A stretch of 64,000 nt of DNA, taken from assembly GCF_033807715.1 (NCBI RefSeq), contig NC_084596.1, positions 40,751,958-40,815,957 on the forward strand, read 5' to 3'. The DNA comes from Cololabis saira (taxonomy: Eukaryota > Chordata > Actinopteri > Beloniformes > Belonidae). The notes below the pieces were generated by a model, which was not told the DNA's origin, did not search any database, and saw only the letters and a program-made list of their open reading frames with translations. Every line of letters begins with the position of its first letter. Positions within the stretch are counted from its first letter, which is position 1. Of the stretch, positions 12,098 to 22,852 are shown piece by piece. A program made the translations under genes and the position numbers.

Positions 12098-12900
12098 TCA
12101 GCTGGCGCCGGCGCCGGCCCCGCCCAGCCTGACGTCGTAGGTGACCATGTGGAAGTGGTCCCAGGCGAACAGCCTCCTCTGGGCGTGGTTGTAGTCCACC
12201 ATGCTGTTGTACTGGTACTTGTTCTTGAAGGGCACGGCGACGGCTCGGCCCTCGCCGGTGGCCGTGTCAAACGTGTAGTTGATGGTGGTGTTGGCCGCGG
12301 CGTAGCTGGCCACCGTGTACAAGCGTCCGCACGCCATGAAGGCGTTGGCCACCGTGTTCTTCCTGATCCTGGTCTCCCAGCTCCGCCTCACCTCCAGGCT
12401 CCGGGGGTCCAGCAGGGAGATCACAATGGCCCCCTTAGCTTTCTCCGTGCTGTAGATGGCCCACAGGCCGCGCTCGTCGGCGGCCAGGTCGATGTCCGTG
12501 TAGCCCCCCCAGGAGTAGGGGTGCTGGCCGTGGAAGCCCGCGTGGGGGAGGTCGCGGCGCGCCGCCACCCTCTCGGAGGACAGGTCGTAGCGGAGCAGGG
12601 TGCGACTGCGCCGGCGCTGGTAGTACAAGGAGCCCCGGTAAAGGGTGGCCCCCGTGCTCTCCACAGGCTCCGGCAGGACCAGCAGCTTCATGAAGGACCC
12701 TCTGGAGAACTGGTCCAGGTCCTCGTACGCGAAGAGCTGCCGCACGTCTCTGCTGACGGCGTCCAGGCGCCACACGGTCCTGTTGGTGTAGACGGGGCCC
12801 TGAGGCTCGGGGTCCTGCAGCCACACCCCGTACTTCCCCGTGATGCTGTCGGCCGTGCGGTGCAGCACGGGATCCTCCACCGACACCAGCTCCCCACAAC
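12098..12900 (-). CDS. myoc: myoc exon 3: olfactomedin domain
   Basis: 803 nt including TGA at 12100-12098. Encodes residues 191-457, from [11 protein letters not shown] to the C-terminus, that is the whole olfactomedin beta-propeller. Conserved landmarks are [28 protein letters not shown] and LFAWD. Three N-glycosylation sequons (NRT, NTT, NYT) are visible. The exon is GC-rich at third positions, which creates a long antisense open frame that is not a gene. Confidence 0.95.
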
Positions 12901-13200
12901 CTGCAGGAGGACAGGGAGGAAACTTCACCTTTCACAAACTGGTCCAAGCATCAACCAGTTTAAAAACTAATAGAAACACATGATTTTTACAAGATACAGG
13001 GAGGAGGGGGCTTGAGGGGGCTTGGTTGCTTTTGGGGGGGGGCTCTGCCGTTATGAGTTGTTTTTTTGTTTGTTTTTTTTTCTTTTATGTATATTGTTGA
13101 TACTGATATATTAATTTATAAATGGGTATATTTATATCAGTATATATAGGTGTGAAGATGTGTTATTATTGATGATTGATGATTATTATGTATGTGTATA

Positions 13201-13243
<43 letters not shown>

Positions 13244-13334
13244 TGTGTACTGTAATGTGTTATATGTGTATCTATATATATATCTATATCTATATGTATC
13301 TATATATATATATCTCTATATATATCTATATATA

Positions 13335-13423
<89 letters not shown>

Positions 13424-14483
13424 TTTGTTTTTTGTATAGAAATTAAATGTATTTTGATTATAATGAAATAGAGTTTAGGGGGTAGGATTTAACATGTTTT
13501 TACTTCTTCCTACTCCTTTTCGAACATGTTAATTATGACGGATGCATGTTTTTATTTATATATTTGTCTTTTAGTTTTCTTATTTACATTTATTTATTAT
13601 TGATTATTATTGTTTTGTTTTGTTTTCACTACTGTTTCATGTTCAAAATAACAATCCAATTCAATTCAATTCAGTTCATTCACACACTCACACTCATTCA
13701 TTAGCAGCTGCGTCAACGTCCAAGACACTTGTTACTGCTTACCTGCCAGGCTGAGATTCCCTTCAGGACTGAGCTGAGCTGATGAAACCGTCACCACTTC
13801 AGCCTTCATCTCACGGTAGGTGCCTGGGTCGTACGCAGGGTCTGGGAGAGACAGAATACACAAGAAACCGCCTAAAGAATTGTGTTTGAGCAGGAATGCG
13901 ATGAAGAAGCAACTCCCACAGCTACTAACCAACTATAAAAGTCTGTCAGAAGATTTAGAGAGGAGTCTCTGCCATGAATTCCTTCTTTTCTTTCCAATTG
14001 CATGCACCTACCACTGATGGGTCTGTTGTCATTCTGGCCTCCCCCTGTACTCCCGGTCTGCGGGCAGCGACTGGTCCTGAGGCCGTCGGCCTCCTGGCTG
14101 AGCTGGAGCAGCTTGCTCTGCAGCTCCTGGACCTGCCGGTTCATGCGTTTCTGCTCCTCTTGCATCTGATTCCTCTCCCTCGTCACGCGGGCGTGCGCCT
14201 CCTGGAGACCCTCTGTCCCTACGTCCCCGGCTTTGGCCCCGGCCGCTACGAGCCCGCTGACCACGGCTTCCAGCAGCGTGAGGCGGGCCAGCACCTTCTC
14301 CGTCTCCTCTCCGGAGCTGCTGCCCCCGGGGCAGCTGGCCTCCTCCGGACGGGCCACGGTGAAGGTGTAGAGGCAGTGGCCGGCGGGGTCGCTGACCTTG
14401 CTGAGGGAAGCCTGCTCCTGGCCACGGCCGTGGCACAAACACGACAGCAGCGTCAAACAGAGGAGGGACACTCCGGGCCACAT
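12098..14483 (-). CDS. myoc: Myocilin, complete three-exon gene
   Basis: Secreted glycoprotein of the olfactomedin family, known in mammals from the trabecular meshwork. Joining 14483-14012, 13841-13743 and 12900-12098 gives 457 aa; human MYOC has 504. Both introns are phase 1 with GT/AG ends, as I recall for MYOC. Residues 1-20 are a signal peptide. C37 and C51 sit in a CxYTF...SCP block that matches the MYOC N-terminus. A coiled coil covers about 60-138, followed by RCPQT. The olfactomedin domain (192-455) has GCGEL (C192) and MACGRL (C381), the expected disulfide pair, and acidic/Asn ligands near D326, D328, N376 and D426, matching the known calcium site. The name is supported by divergent synteny with dnm3. 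The C-terminus GGAGAGAS differs from human. Confidence 0.95.
12901..13742 (-). other. myoc: myoc intron 2, with TA microsatellites and a retroelement tail
   Basis: Contains (TA)n runs at about 13205-13243 and 13338-13421 and, at 13432-13672, a fish retroelement 3' tail (GGGGTAGGATTTAACATG, TTCTTCCTACTCC). That tail has the same family sequence as 7881-8390 in the opposite orientation. Confidence 0.7.
13743..13841 (-). CDS. myoc: myoc exon 2: linker
   Basis: 99 nt, phase 1 to phase 1, residues 158-191, beginning [15 protein letters not shown]. This is the variable linker between coiled coil and olfactomedin domain; the human exon is 126 nt by recall. The donor is GGCAG|GTAAGC. Confidence 0.88.
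13842..14011 (-). other. myoc: myoc intron 1 (170 bp)
   Basis: A short GT-AG intron between the coiled-coil exon and the linker exon. The acceptor on the minus strand reads CTGTCTCTCCCAG. Confidence 0.85.
14012..14483 (-). CDS. myoc: myoc exon 1: signal peptide and coiled coil
   Basis: Encodes residues 1-158. The ATG at 14483-14481 opens a hydrophobic leader ([17 protein letters not shown]). An in-frame upstream ATG (14573-14571) would add 30 residues rich in basic amino acids; the internal one was chosen because it gives a clean signal peptide. The donor reads AGTG|GTAGGT and leaves phase 1. The 472-nt length leaves the phase needed by exon 2. Confidence 0.9.
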
Positions 14484-14627
14484 TCTGGACCACCTGACTG
14501 CAGAAACTGAACTGATTTGAGTAAAAAAAACACGAATTTTTCTTCTTACAACCTTCAGCTTGTCTATTCTCATATAAATCTGGTCAGCACAGGTCAGATC
14601 TGAATGCCAGCGGAGCTCTAAGGGAGA

Positions 14628-14635
14628 TATTTATA
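14628..14635 (-). promoter_or_regulatory. myoc: Candidate TATA box of myoc
   Basis: TATAAATA on the minus strand, 145 bp upstream of the chosen start codon. A start site about 30 bp downstream (about 14600) would give a 5'UTR near 115 nt that includes the upstream in-frame ATG. Confidence 0.6.
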
Positions 14636-14639
14636 CAGG

Positions 14640-15145
14640 TAACTGTCAGGGGGAGGGAGGGGATGGTACCGCCGGAGGGCAAAGACTGCTTATGTAAAGG
14701 TCTCCATGTGGTCTACTGCTGCCGGGGGAGCGAGGCGCGCTGGTAAACAGACACTGTGGAAACCACACGTTATGAGTGGAAAAATAAACTGTTTGTTGTC
14801 TGTCGCATAAATTCCTCCATCGTATGTCAGCAGTAGGAATGTCTGTGCAGGTTGTTGTGACTGGACAGCATCTCTAATGTGTCTCCGCTGTACGTCTGTT
14901 TGTTTCCTTCCCATTAAACCGCCGTGTGATTGACTATAAACCCGGTTTATGACCTCGGCGCCAGGTGAAACAAACGGGGGCTTGAGGGGAAGCGCTGTGG
15001 AGGGAGGACATGATCAACATCAAGGCAAGCTGGGTTTTTTTATTTTATTTTTTACTTTCTCCTCAAATTCCTCACCCTGACATTGTAATTTGAATTAAAA
15101 CAGTTTGAATGTTTTAGATCCATGGTAAAAGTATTCATATATCTA
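14640..15145. repeat. myoc 5' flank: segment B followed by segment A
   Basis: 14836-15035 (B) is repeated at 16056-16245. Shared motifs: CTGGACAGCATCTC, CCGCCGTGTGATTGACTATA, GACCTCGGCGCCAGGTGAAA and GACATGATCAACATCAAGGC. 15050-15145 is the first half of segment A. The arrangement is B-A-B, a local tandem duplication just upstream of the myoc promoter. Confidence 0.8.
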
Positions 15146-15944
15146 CAGAGGTGGGTAGTAACGAGTTACATTTACTCCGTTACATTTACTTGAGTAAGTT
15201 TTGGGAAATTTTGTACTTTTAGGAGTAGTTTTGAATCACTATACTTTTTACTTTTACTTGAGTAGATTTGTGAAGAAGAAATTGTTACTCTTACTCCGCT
15301 ACATTAGGCTATTGAGCTGTTACTTTTCTTTTATCCCTTTTATCCGCGTACGCGTCAATCTCATCACATCACTCAGGGATTCTTTGGGAAAAATGTTGAT
15401 TTTTAGATGTTTTCTCACATTTACACAGACTCAAACACACACAGAGTTTCTATGAATTTATGTGCTTGTTCTAGTTCTGGTTAAAAAAGAAAAGTACAAA
15501 GGCTTGAAATGTTGTGCTACTTGTGCTTCATTTATTTTTTTAATTCTGTTATTATTTTATTATTTATTAAAGTACTTGAATTTACTTTAAGATTATTTTA
15601 ATTTAAGCTATTTTTTATTTTTATTACTTTTATTTTATTTTTTTATTTCCCTGAAGATGATTTTTTTTAAAATTAATTTTAATTTATTTTATTAGTTTAT
15701 TGATTTAATTTGCCTGAAGATGATTATTTTGTACTTTTGTCTGTTTGAATGGTTGTGTTAAAAAAATAAATCAGACGTTACTCAACAGTTACTCAGTACT
15801 TGAGTAGTTTTTTCACCAAGTACTTTTTTACTTTTACTCAAGTAATTATTTGGATGACTACTTTTTACTTCTACTTGAGTCATATTATTCTGAAGTAACA
15901 GTACTTTTACTTGAGTACAATTTTTGGCTACTCTACCCACCTTG
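15146..15944. mobile_element. hAT-like miniature transposon, CAGAGGTGGGTAGTA family
   Basis: Inverted ends CAGAGGTGGGTAG ... CTACCCACCTTG with subterminal TTTACTTGAGTA repeats. It splits segment A compared with the uninterrupted copy at 10421-10640. No clean target duplication is seen, unlike the sister copy at 44388-45110. Confidence 0.85.
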
Positions 15945-16405
15945 CGTTCTCATTTTTCATGAGCTGAAATGAGGCGAGTTATCTGTGCAGCACATTTCAT
16001 GCACAAGGCGATGCAGCGTGCTTGAACATGAAGTGAGTAAGAAACATTTAAAAGCAATCTGTGCAGGTTGTTTTGACTGGACAGCATCTCCTAATGTGTC
16101 TGGTGGCTCTCCGCTGTACGTCTGTTTATTTCCTTCCCAATAAACCGCCGTGTGATTGACTATAAACCCGGTTTATGACCTCGGCGCCAGGTGAAACAGG
16201 GGCTTGAGGGGAAGGACATGATCAACATCAAGGCGTGCTGGTGCACCAGACCTGGGAACATGCTGCTGCACTTACGGCAGCTAGAACAGCCGGGCAGGAT
16301 GTCTGGCGCAGGAGGCAGTCCGGCTGGAAACAGTGATGCAGTGTTTTAAACAAACTACAGGAATACGTTGTAGTTCTGTGAAGCTGCAGCGTAGACGGTG
16401 CTGAA
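15945..16405. repeat. Second half of segment A, segment B copy 2, short unique DNA
   Basis: 15945-16060 continues segment A after the transposon. 16056-16245 is the second B copy, with small indels relative to 14836-15035. 16246-16405 is unique, with no gene seen. Confidence 0.75.
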
Positions 16406-17001
16406 CAGAGGTGTCTTCAGTATTCACATTCATTACTCAGGTAGAAGTATAGATACTAGAGTTTAAAAATACTCCTGTAGAAGTTGAAGTGTCAACTCAA
16501 GTTTTTTACTCAAGTAAAAGTATAAAAGTACTGGTTTCAAAACTACTTAAAGTATAAAAGTAAAAGTAATGTAAGGGGGAAAAAAGCAATTAAGGACAAA
16601 AGCCATTGAAAATGAATGCATCTTAGTATAATGCAAATATATTAAAGAACCATATTTGTGTACTATTGAGCATTAACATGTGTTTCAGAGAGCAGGCGTG
16701 TACAAACCAATAGGGTGTCGGAATGGTATTATGTTTATACTTCTCATCCAACCACAACCAAATTCACTCTATCCGGATGGAGCAATTTAACTGGATAGTT
16801 TTTATTTAAAGGCCGAAATGAAATAGAGTAACGAGGCTGTTTTTAAAATGTAAGGAGTAAAAAGTACAGATAATTGCGTGAAAATGTAAGGAGTAAAAGT
16901 AAAAAGTCGTCTGAAAAATAATTACTCCAGTGAAGTATAGATAACCAAAATTTCTACTTAAAGGTAACGAAGTATTTGTTCTTCGTTACTTGACACCTCT
17001 G
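16406..17001. mobile_element. hAT-like miniature transposon, CAGAGGTGTC family, copy 1
   Basis: Ends CAGAGGTGTC ... GACACCTCTG, flanked by a perfect 8-bp target duplication GTGCTGAA (16398-16405 and 17002-17009). Other copies are at 34508-35252, 51200-51911 and 53548-53994. The 8-bp duplication and CAG start indicate hAT. Confidence 0.92.
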
Positions 17002-17446
17002 GTGCTGAAAAAAACAATCGTTTTAGCACCAAAATGACTCCACCAATCTTTACGTTCATACTTTGCAATATTACGGAGATGGAAAAATGATTAAGATATG
17101 GTTTAAACGACAAATCCTGGTCGATAACAGCACCATGCTCTGGACCAATAACCTCTGTTTTATCTGAATTTAGAGGCAAAAAATGTCCGGACATCCAGTC
17201 CTTGATGTCGCTAAGACATGTCTGAAGTTTAACTAACGGTTCTGTTTCATCCGGCTTCATAGACAAGTAGAGCTGCGTATCATCAGCATAACAATGAAAG
17301 TGTATGCCGTGATTCTGGATTATACTTCCCAACGGCTGCATGTATAAACTGAACAAGATTGGCCCTAGCACTGAACCCTGCAGAACACCATAACAGACCC
17401 TCGACTGTTCTGAAGAAACTTCGTGTACATGAACAAACTGGAACCT

Positions 17447-18109
17447 CCATCCATCCATCCATCTTCTTCCGCTTATCTGTTCCCGGGTCGCGGGGGCAGC
17501 AGCCTCAGCAGAGATGCCCAGACTTCCTTCACCCCAGACACTTCCTCCTGCTCTTCCTCCAGCTCTTCCTCCAGCTCTTCCGGGGGGAGTCCGAGGCGTT
17601 CCCAGGCCAGCTGAGAGACATAGTCTCTCCAGTGTGTCCTGGGTCTTCCCCGGGGTCTCCTCCCGGAGGGACATGAACACCTCCCTAGGGAAGCGTCCAG
17701 GAGGATCCGGTACAGATGCCCAAGCCACCTCAGCTGACTCCTCTCAATGTGAAGGAGCAGCGGCTCGACGCCGAGCTCCTCCCGGGTGACCGAACTCCTC
17801 ACCCTATCTCTAAGGGAGCGTCCAGCCACCCTGCGGAGGAAACTCATCTCGGCCACTTGTATCCGCGATCTTGTTCTTTCGGTCACTACCCAAAGTTCGG
17901 TCGTCCAGAAATGAAAGTGAAGAGTGAAACTGTCATTTCTGCCGGACGTCTCGCGAACATGAATGTTTTGAACCGGACCGTCTCCTGGGATTCAGAACTC
18001 CAGTGTCTCCTGTGGTCTCTCTTTGTGGACTGTGATCTTTTTTTGGTTTGAAATGTTGGCAGTATCCAACATTTACCGGTCAATCTACGCACCTACCCTC
18101 ACCTATGGT
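17447..18109 (-). mobile_element. Nested LINE fragment with 5' inversion and 13-bp target duplication
   Basis: Flanked by CAAACTGGAACCT at 17434-17446 and 18110-18122. The 3' end is a (GGAT)n tail (CCATCC on +). The minus strand reads ELWVVTERTRSRIQ and LRWLGHLYRI, a fish non-LTR C-terminal region (RTE/Rex-like, clade uncertain). The distal 17898-18109 part is flipped: its plus strand reads SIYAPTLTYG, which should directly precede ELWVVTER. Confidence 0.85.
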
Positions 18110-18228
18110 CAAACTGGAACCTGTCAGATAGATATGATTTAAACCAACGTAGAGCTGTCCCTTTAATCCCAACAACATGCTCTAACCTGTGCAGTAAAAT
18201 GCTGATCTACAGTGTCAAAAGCAGCACT

Positions 18229-18350
18229 GAGGTCCAGTAGAACCAGTATGGACACTAGTCCCTTATCTGAGGTCCAGTAGAACCAGTATGGACACTAGTC
18301 CCTTATCTGAGGTCCAGTAGAACCAGTATGGACACTAGTCCCTTATCTGA
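18229..18350. repeat. 40-bp unit in three tandem copies inside the L2 remnant
   Basis: GGTCCAGTAGAACCAGTATG begins at 18231, 18271 and 18311, giving an exact 40-bp period. Forty is not a multiple of three, so the expansion shifts the RT frame. Confidence 0.95.
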
Positions 18351-18560
18351 GGTCATAAGAAGGTCATTCGTGACTCGAACCAGTGCTGTCTCTGTGCTAT
18401 GATGCATTCTGAACCCTGACTGAAAGACTTCAAACAGATCATTTCTATACAAATAGTCACATAACTGGCTTGAAACGGCCTTTTCCATAATTTTGGATAC
18501 AAATGGAAGGTTGGAAATTGGTCTATAATTAGCTAAAATGTCTGGGTCAAGAGAAGGGAC

Positions 18561-19890
18561 GTGATGAATCTGGGACTTATTCGGGAGGAGGAAAACCGGA
18601 ATCTTTGTCTCTCAGGTTTCGATGATAAGCTAACGGCTGTTCCTCAGTTTTTCTCCAGTTCTCGTTTGAACTCCCAGACAAGCAACAGCTTTAGGTGCAC
18701 ATCTATGTTTAGTTTCCTCCATATCAGTCTGCTGTCCAGTCAATTAGTCTATTTTACAGTGAGTGGAAAGACAGTAAGATTGCGAAATGCTTTGCAACAG
18801 ATGTGTGTTTCTTACGCAACATCGCATCTCAGGAATCCTGTAAAATCCAAGAGCCAGACCCTCCGTTGGCGTTGACAGGATCGGACGGAGTGCATAACTT
18901 TTTCCAGCAGACAGCTCCTCCAGGAGCCGAGTGTTTGTCTGCTGAAATGCTCATCAGGCTGGCGTTCAGAGAAGAACACATGTACAGTACTGAAAAGAAG
19001 TTCATTACTCTTACTCTGAGTTAGGGTTAGGGTTAGGGTTAGGGTTTCAGATTGCATGCATTTTCCCTCGTGACTTCGGACAGTAAAGGGATATAACTTC
19101 AGCATGAAGCATGTCTTAAGGGAACAGTGAGATATTTTGGGAACTACGATGTGCAGCTTTTATCAAAACAACCTGGTCTCAGCTGTCAGTAGAAATTACA
19201 GTGTAATGAATAACAAATGCTTAATGCAGGACATTTGATAGAGGAAGGGGAAAAACAGAGGAATGTTGGCAGTTATTTCTAAAGGCCTTTAAAATCCCAC
19301 AATCCCACAATCCTTGGCAGCGCTTGATTTCCAGTATTCATTTCAGAAGATTTTTTTTTTTGTAACATCTGTTTGAATAGGAATTATATAATTTCGTGCA
19401 ACAGGAAAAGAGAGAGGAGGGCAGTTTGGTTGTCAACGCTACAGAATACAAACAAAACAGTTTCAAGTTTGTTGCAGAATCGAGAGGAAATGTGGAAAAT
19501 AAAAATACTCTGCTCCTCAGACGCAGTTTGATTCATGTGAAAGAGAAGAAAAGTAGGTGTGTTGGGAAATGAAGTGATGTGTTTCTCCTCTCGTAATGAC
19601 TTTCTTGTAGTTGTTAAAGTGGTGACTGCACGGTTGAACGGCGCTCGGCACTGAACATGCATGCATTTCCAGGGGTGAAGTGGAGGCGAGTCTCACTAGT
19701 TGATGGAAAACACAACATATGGGTCTATATCCAAATCCAGTCCTCTTTACATAAAACAAATGATACAACCCAAACCTTTATTTAAATAAAAGAAACAACT
19801 GAAAACAAAATCTATACTTCATACTGCCATATAATGACCACCACAGCAAAGACCAGGTTCTGGTCTTAGTTTAGACCGGACCAGCGTTCC
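18561..19890. other. Intergenic, no gene recognised
   Basis: Moderately AT-rich sequence. The only special element is the telomere-type tract at 19021-19044. Open frames near 100 codons (18812-19105, 19384-19662) lack recognisable domains. Confidence 0.5.
19021..19044 (+). repeat. Interstitial telomeric repeat (TTAGGG)4
   Basis: Four perfect TTAGGG units, followed by TTTCAG. Too short to act as a telomere. Likely a repair scar or chance expansion. Confidence 0.97.
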
Positions 19891-21260
19891 AATTCAATTC
19901 TTCCTAGTCAAAAAGAGCATTTCAGATATCTACAATTACATTCTTCCTGTCTACAATTGTCATTTCAGATATCCACAACGTCATTCTGCCTGGGACAAAT
20001 TACCGTATTTTCCGCACAATAACGCGCACCTAAAAGCCTTTAATTTTCTCAAAAACTGGCAGTGCGCCTTATATATGATTGACTGGCTTTTACTGTAATA
20101 CACAGTATTGATGTGAAATATTCTTCATTTAATTTTAATGGTTTCATTATGTCGTTTTTAAATTGTTTTGTTTTAATGTGGATTTTAATAGAAAGCACTT
20201 TGGTCACCCTGTGTGTTGTAAAGGGCTTTATAAATAAACATTGATTGATTGATGATCATTATGGTAATTTCTGTTACTGTAGTCAGGGGGATTGTAGCTA
20301 GTGTAGTTGGAGTCGCCGAAGTAACGGTGCTAAAAAAGTCAGGAATCGTCACAGACGTTCAAGACAACAGCAGCGACGCTGACTCGCATCATGGAGACTT
20401 TGACGAGACGGAGCAAAGCTGGTTTTTATTTTGTTAATAAAGTTTGACATACGGTACTTTTCTTCTTGTTTTTTTTTTTGCATTTGCTGTAGGATTTTGT
20501 AGCATTTCCTGTAGCGCAGCTCCATCAGGTAGATACGTAACTCAACCCCAGCCACTATAGTACGGTATTTTACCAGATATTTAGTGCGCCTTATAATGCG
20601 GTGCACCTTATATATGGAAAATGTTTTAAAATGCGTCATTCATTGAAGGTGCGCCTTATAATGCGGTGCACCTTATAGTGTGGAAAATACGGTACGTCAC
20701 TTTTGCCATTCATGTGTATGGGGTTTCTAATGACAGATATCTACAATTCAGTTACAGATACAGTATTTGCAATGTGAATTACGGATATCTGCAACTGAAT
20801 TAAGACTAACTGTAATTCCAGTTTCAGATATCTACAATATAATTCTGACTATTCATAATTCCAGTTCAAGATATCTTCAATTCCCCCCAATCCAAGATAT
20901 CTACATCGTACTTCTTAGATATCTTAATTAAGTTTTGACTAGTCAGAGCGAAGTTGTAGATATCTTGAACTGGAATTATGACTAGTGAAAGTGACGTTGT
21001 AGATATCTCAAACTGGAATTACGGATAGTCATAATTTAATTTTTAGATATCTATAATCAAGTTCTAGATATTTTGAAATGAATTCTAATTAGAATGATCT
21101 CAAATTGGAGATATCTTAAACTTCCATTCTACCTAGTCAAAATGACATTATAGATATCTTGAATGACAATTCTGACTAGTCAAAATGCAGTTGTAGATAT
21201 CTGCAATGTTAATTCCGGATAGTCAAACTTAGCCATTACATGTTAAAACAGCTTGCCATA
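19891..21260 (-). mobile_element. AGATATCT-rich non-autonomous element, copy 1
   Basis: Repeated AGATATCT palindromes and GACTAGTC palindromes occur every 40-60 bp. The end near 21250 reads AAAACAGCTTGCCATA. It is the reverse complement of the copy at 29682-30468 and is interrupted by a pogo-like element (20003-20692). The left terminus is missing. Confidence 0.85.
20003..20692. mobile_element. Pogo/Tigger-like DNA element nested in copy 1
   Basis: TIRs CCGTATTTTCCGCAC ... GTGTGGAAAATACGG with flanking TA dinucleotides (20001-20002, 20693-20694). Subterminal GCGCCTTATA repeats are typical of the family. An internal frame (20249-20437, VLKKSGIVTDVQDNSSDAD) may be a decayed transposase C-terminus. 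The sister host element at 30300 gives the uninterrupted site. Confidence 0.85.
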
Positions 21261-21835
21261 CAGGTCAGCATCGCTCCTGGAACCCCGACTGGAATCAATG
21301 CTTCAGAAAATGAAACAGTTGATGCAGGAGGTTGAGACTTAAGTCTGTGATTGATCATCGGTATCGATTCAGTTACCTGAACGTCGCTATGTTTAAAGAC
21401 AACATCAAGACATTTTTCTTCCAAGCAAGCACAAACTAGAAGTTGACATGATGAAGGGGAGAAGCGTTTTCTATAATAATATGTCTGCAAAGAAATTCCA
21501 GCATCCCAAAATGATCAGTGCTAATAAATAAAAAGCTGTCACACAAACTTGTGAAATTGAGCAAATGTTTATCTCACCATTAGTTTTTGAAAAAAAGGAA
21601 TGACATAACCAGGCTGGTAAACTTAGCACATATTTCAACCAAAACATCCAATTTGCATCTTTAACTGTGGAAATATTGAGCTAAAAATGTTCCCCGACAC
21701 TGATGGAAGCTATAATGCTGACATGAAGCAGGCTGTCGTTGATTTATCAACCATGAGCAGAGACTTTCACCTCAGTACAGGCCATGGCTCTATTTCAACA
21801 CACCTCAGTTCTCTGACTGACACGACTGTTCAGTA
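21261..21835. other. Intergenic, no gene recognised
   Basis: Unique AT-rich DNA with short frames only and no repeat recognised. Confidence 0.4.
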
Positions 21836-22237
21836 CGCTGCAAAAACTCAAAATCTTACCAGGAATATTTGTCTTATTTCTAGTTAAAATGTCAAATTTT
21901 TTGTCAAAAAATCTCATTACACTTAAAACAAGAGTCATTACCAGAAAAATAATTTTGACCATTTTCACCTGTTTCAAGTAAATTTTCACTTGAAATAAGT
22001 AAAAAATCTGCCAGTGGGACAAGATTTATCTTCTCATTACAAGCAAAAAAATCTTGTTCCACTGGCAGATTTTTCTACTTATTTTAAGTGAAAATCTACT
22101 TGAAACAGGTGAAAATTGTTGTTTTTTCCAGTGATGAGTCTTGTTTGAAGTATAATGAGATTTATTTGACTAAAAATGAGACATTTTAACTAGAAATAAG
22201 ACAAATATTCTTGTTAAGATTTTGAGTTTTTGCAGTG
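21836..22237. mobile_element. Palindromic TA-flanked miniature transposon, CACTGCAAAAACTC family, copy 1
   Basis: Inverted ends (C)GCTGCAAAAACTC ... GAGTTTTTGCAGTG. The interior is almost fully self-complementary, with AAGTAGAAAAATCTGCCAGT facing ACTGGCAGATTTTTCTACTT. Flanking TA suggests a Tc1/mariner-type duplication. Other copies are at 40152-40544, 41459-42210 and 49208-49617, with partial copies inside 42801-43842 and 47665-48412. Confidence 0.9.
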
Positions 22238-22721
22238 TAACAAGGAGGTCCAAGAAGGGAAGGGTCTGGAAACCTTTGGCTTTTGTAAGGATTATTGTAC
22301 ATTACTTTTTTTTCTGCCCTGAAAGTGTTTGGGCAGAAAATACAATACATTGTAGAAAAACCAAAGTGGATTCGTACGTTCAAGACTCAATGCCCCTGAA
22401 TCCTTCCCAGGTCCAATTTATTTGCTCCAGTCACATTTACAATTTCTTAATGGTTCATGCAGTGAAAACAAAAAAGAAATCATTAAAAAACTGGCAGAAC
22501 AAACTCATCTAAGAGGACATGAAGTTGTCATAAAATTTGCCATTAATCATCTTCACGTAACACTGATGAAAAGTTAATAAGAGAATTGTGATGAAGCAAT
22601 TTTCCTCAAAATTATGAGTCATGACATTTCAGTTTTGACCCTCAGAGGTTTTTATGGCCAATATTTTTGGAGGTATAAGATCTGAGATAAAATACAGAAG
22701 GTTAAGCAAGTTCTACAAAAT

Positions 22722-22852
22722 AATTCAATTCAATGTTATTTATATAGCGTTTATTATTATACAAGTTGTCTCTAGGCACTTTCCAGAGACCCAGAGCATG
22801 ACCCCTTGAGCAATTATTAAATAAACAATGGCAGGTTAAAACTCCCTTAAGC
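22722..22852 (-). mobile_element. L2 3'-end fragment, minus strand
   Basis: AATTCAATTC tail and ATTTATATAGCG, then AACAATGGCAGGTTAAAACT: the reverse complement of the 3'UTR end seen at 9565-9690. Confidence 0.8.

Larger units (their letters stand above)
17010..18560 (-). mobile_element. L2-type LINE reverse-transcriptase remnant, minus strand
   Basis: The minus strand encodes RT blocks: [18 protein letters not shown] (18303-18488), then GVLQGSVLGPILFSLYM, the catalytic YADDTQLYLS motif and SDKTEVIGPEH (17100-17400). The frame is broken by a 40-bp triplication, by a nested 663-bp LINE insertion (17447-18109) and by truncation near 17060. It is dead. Confidence 0.88.

Noticed and set aside
12089..12970. 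293-codon plus-strand frame
   Set aside because: Antisense to myoc exon 3 and caused by high third-position GC. It has no domain and no splice context.
13176..13446. Tyr/Ile-rich frames over TA runs (also at 56103-56530)
   Set aside because: Pure (TA)n microsatellite translation.
16958..17728. 256-codon minus frame as a host gene
   Set aside because: It fuses two unrelated LINE fragments: YADD reverse transcriptase of L2 and a nested LINE tail.
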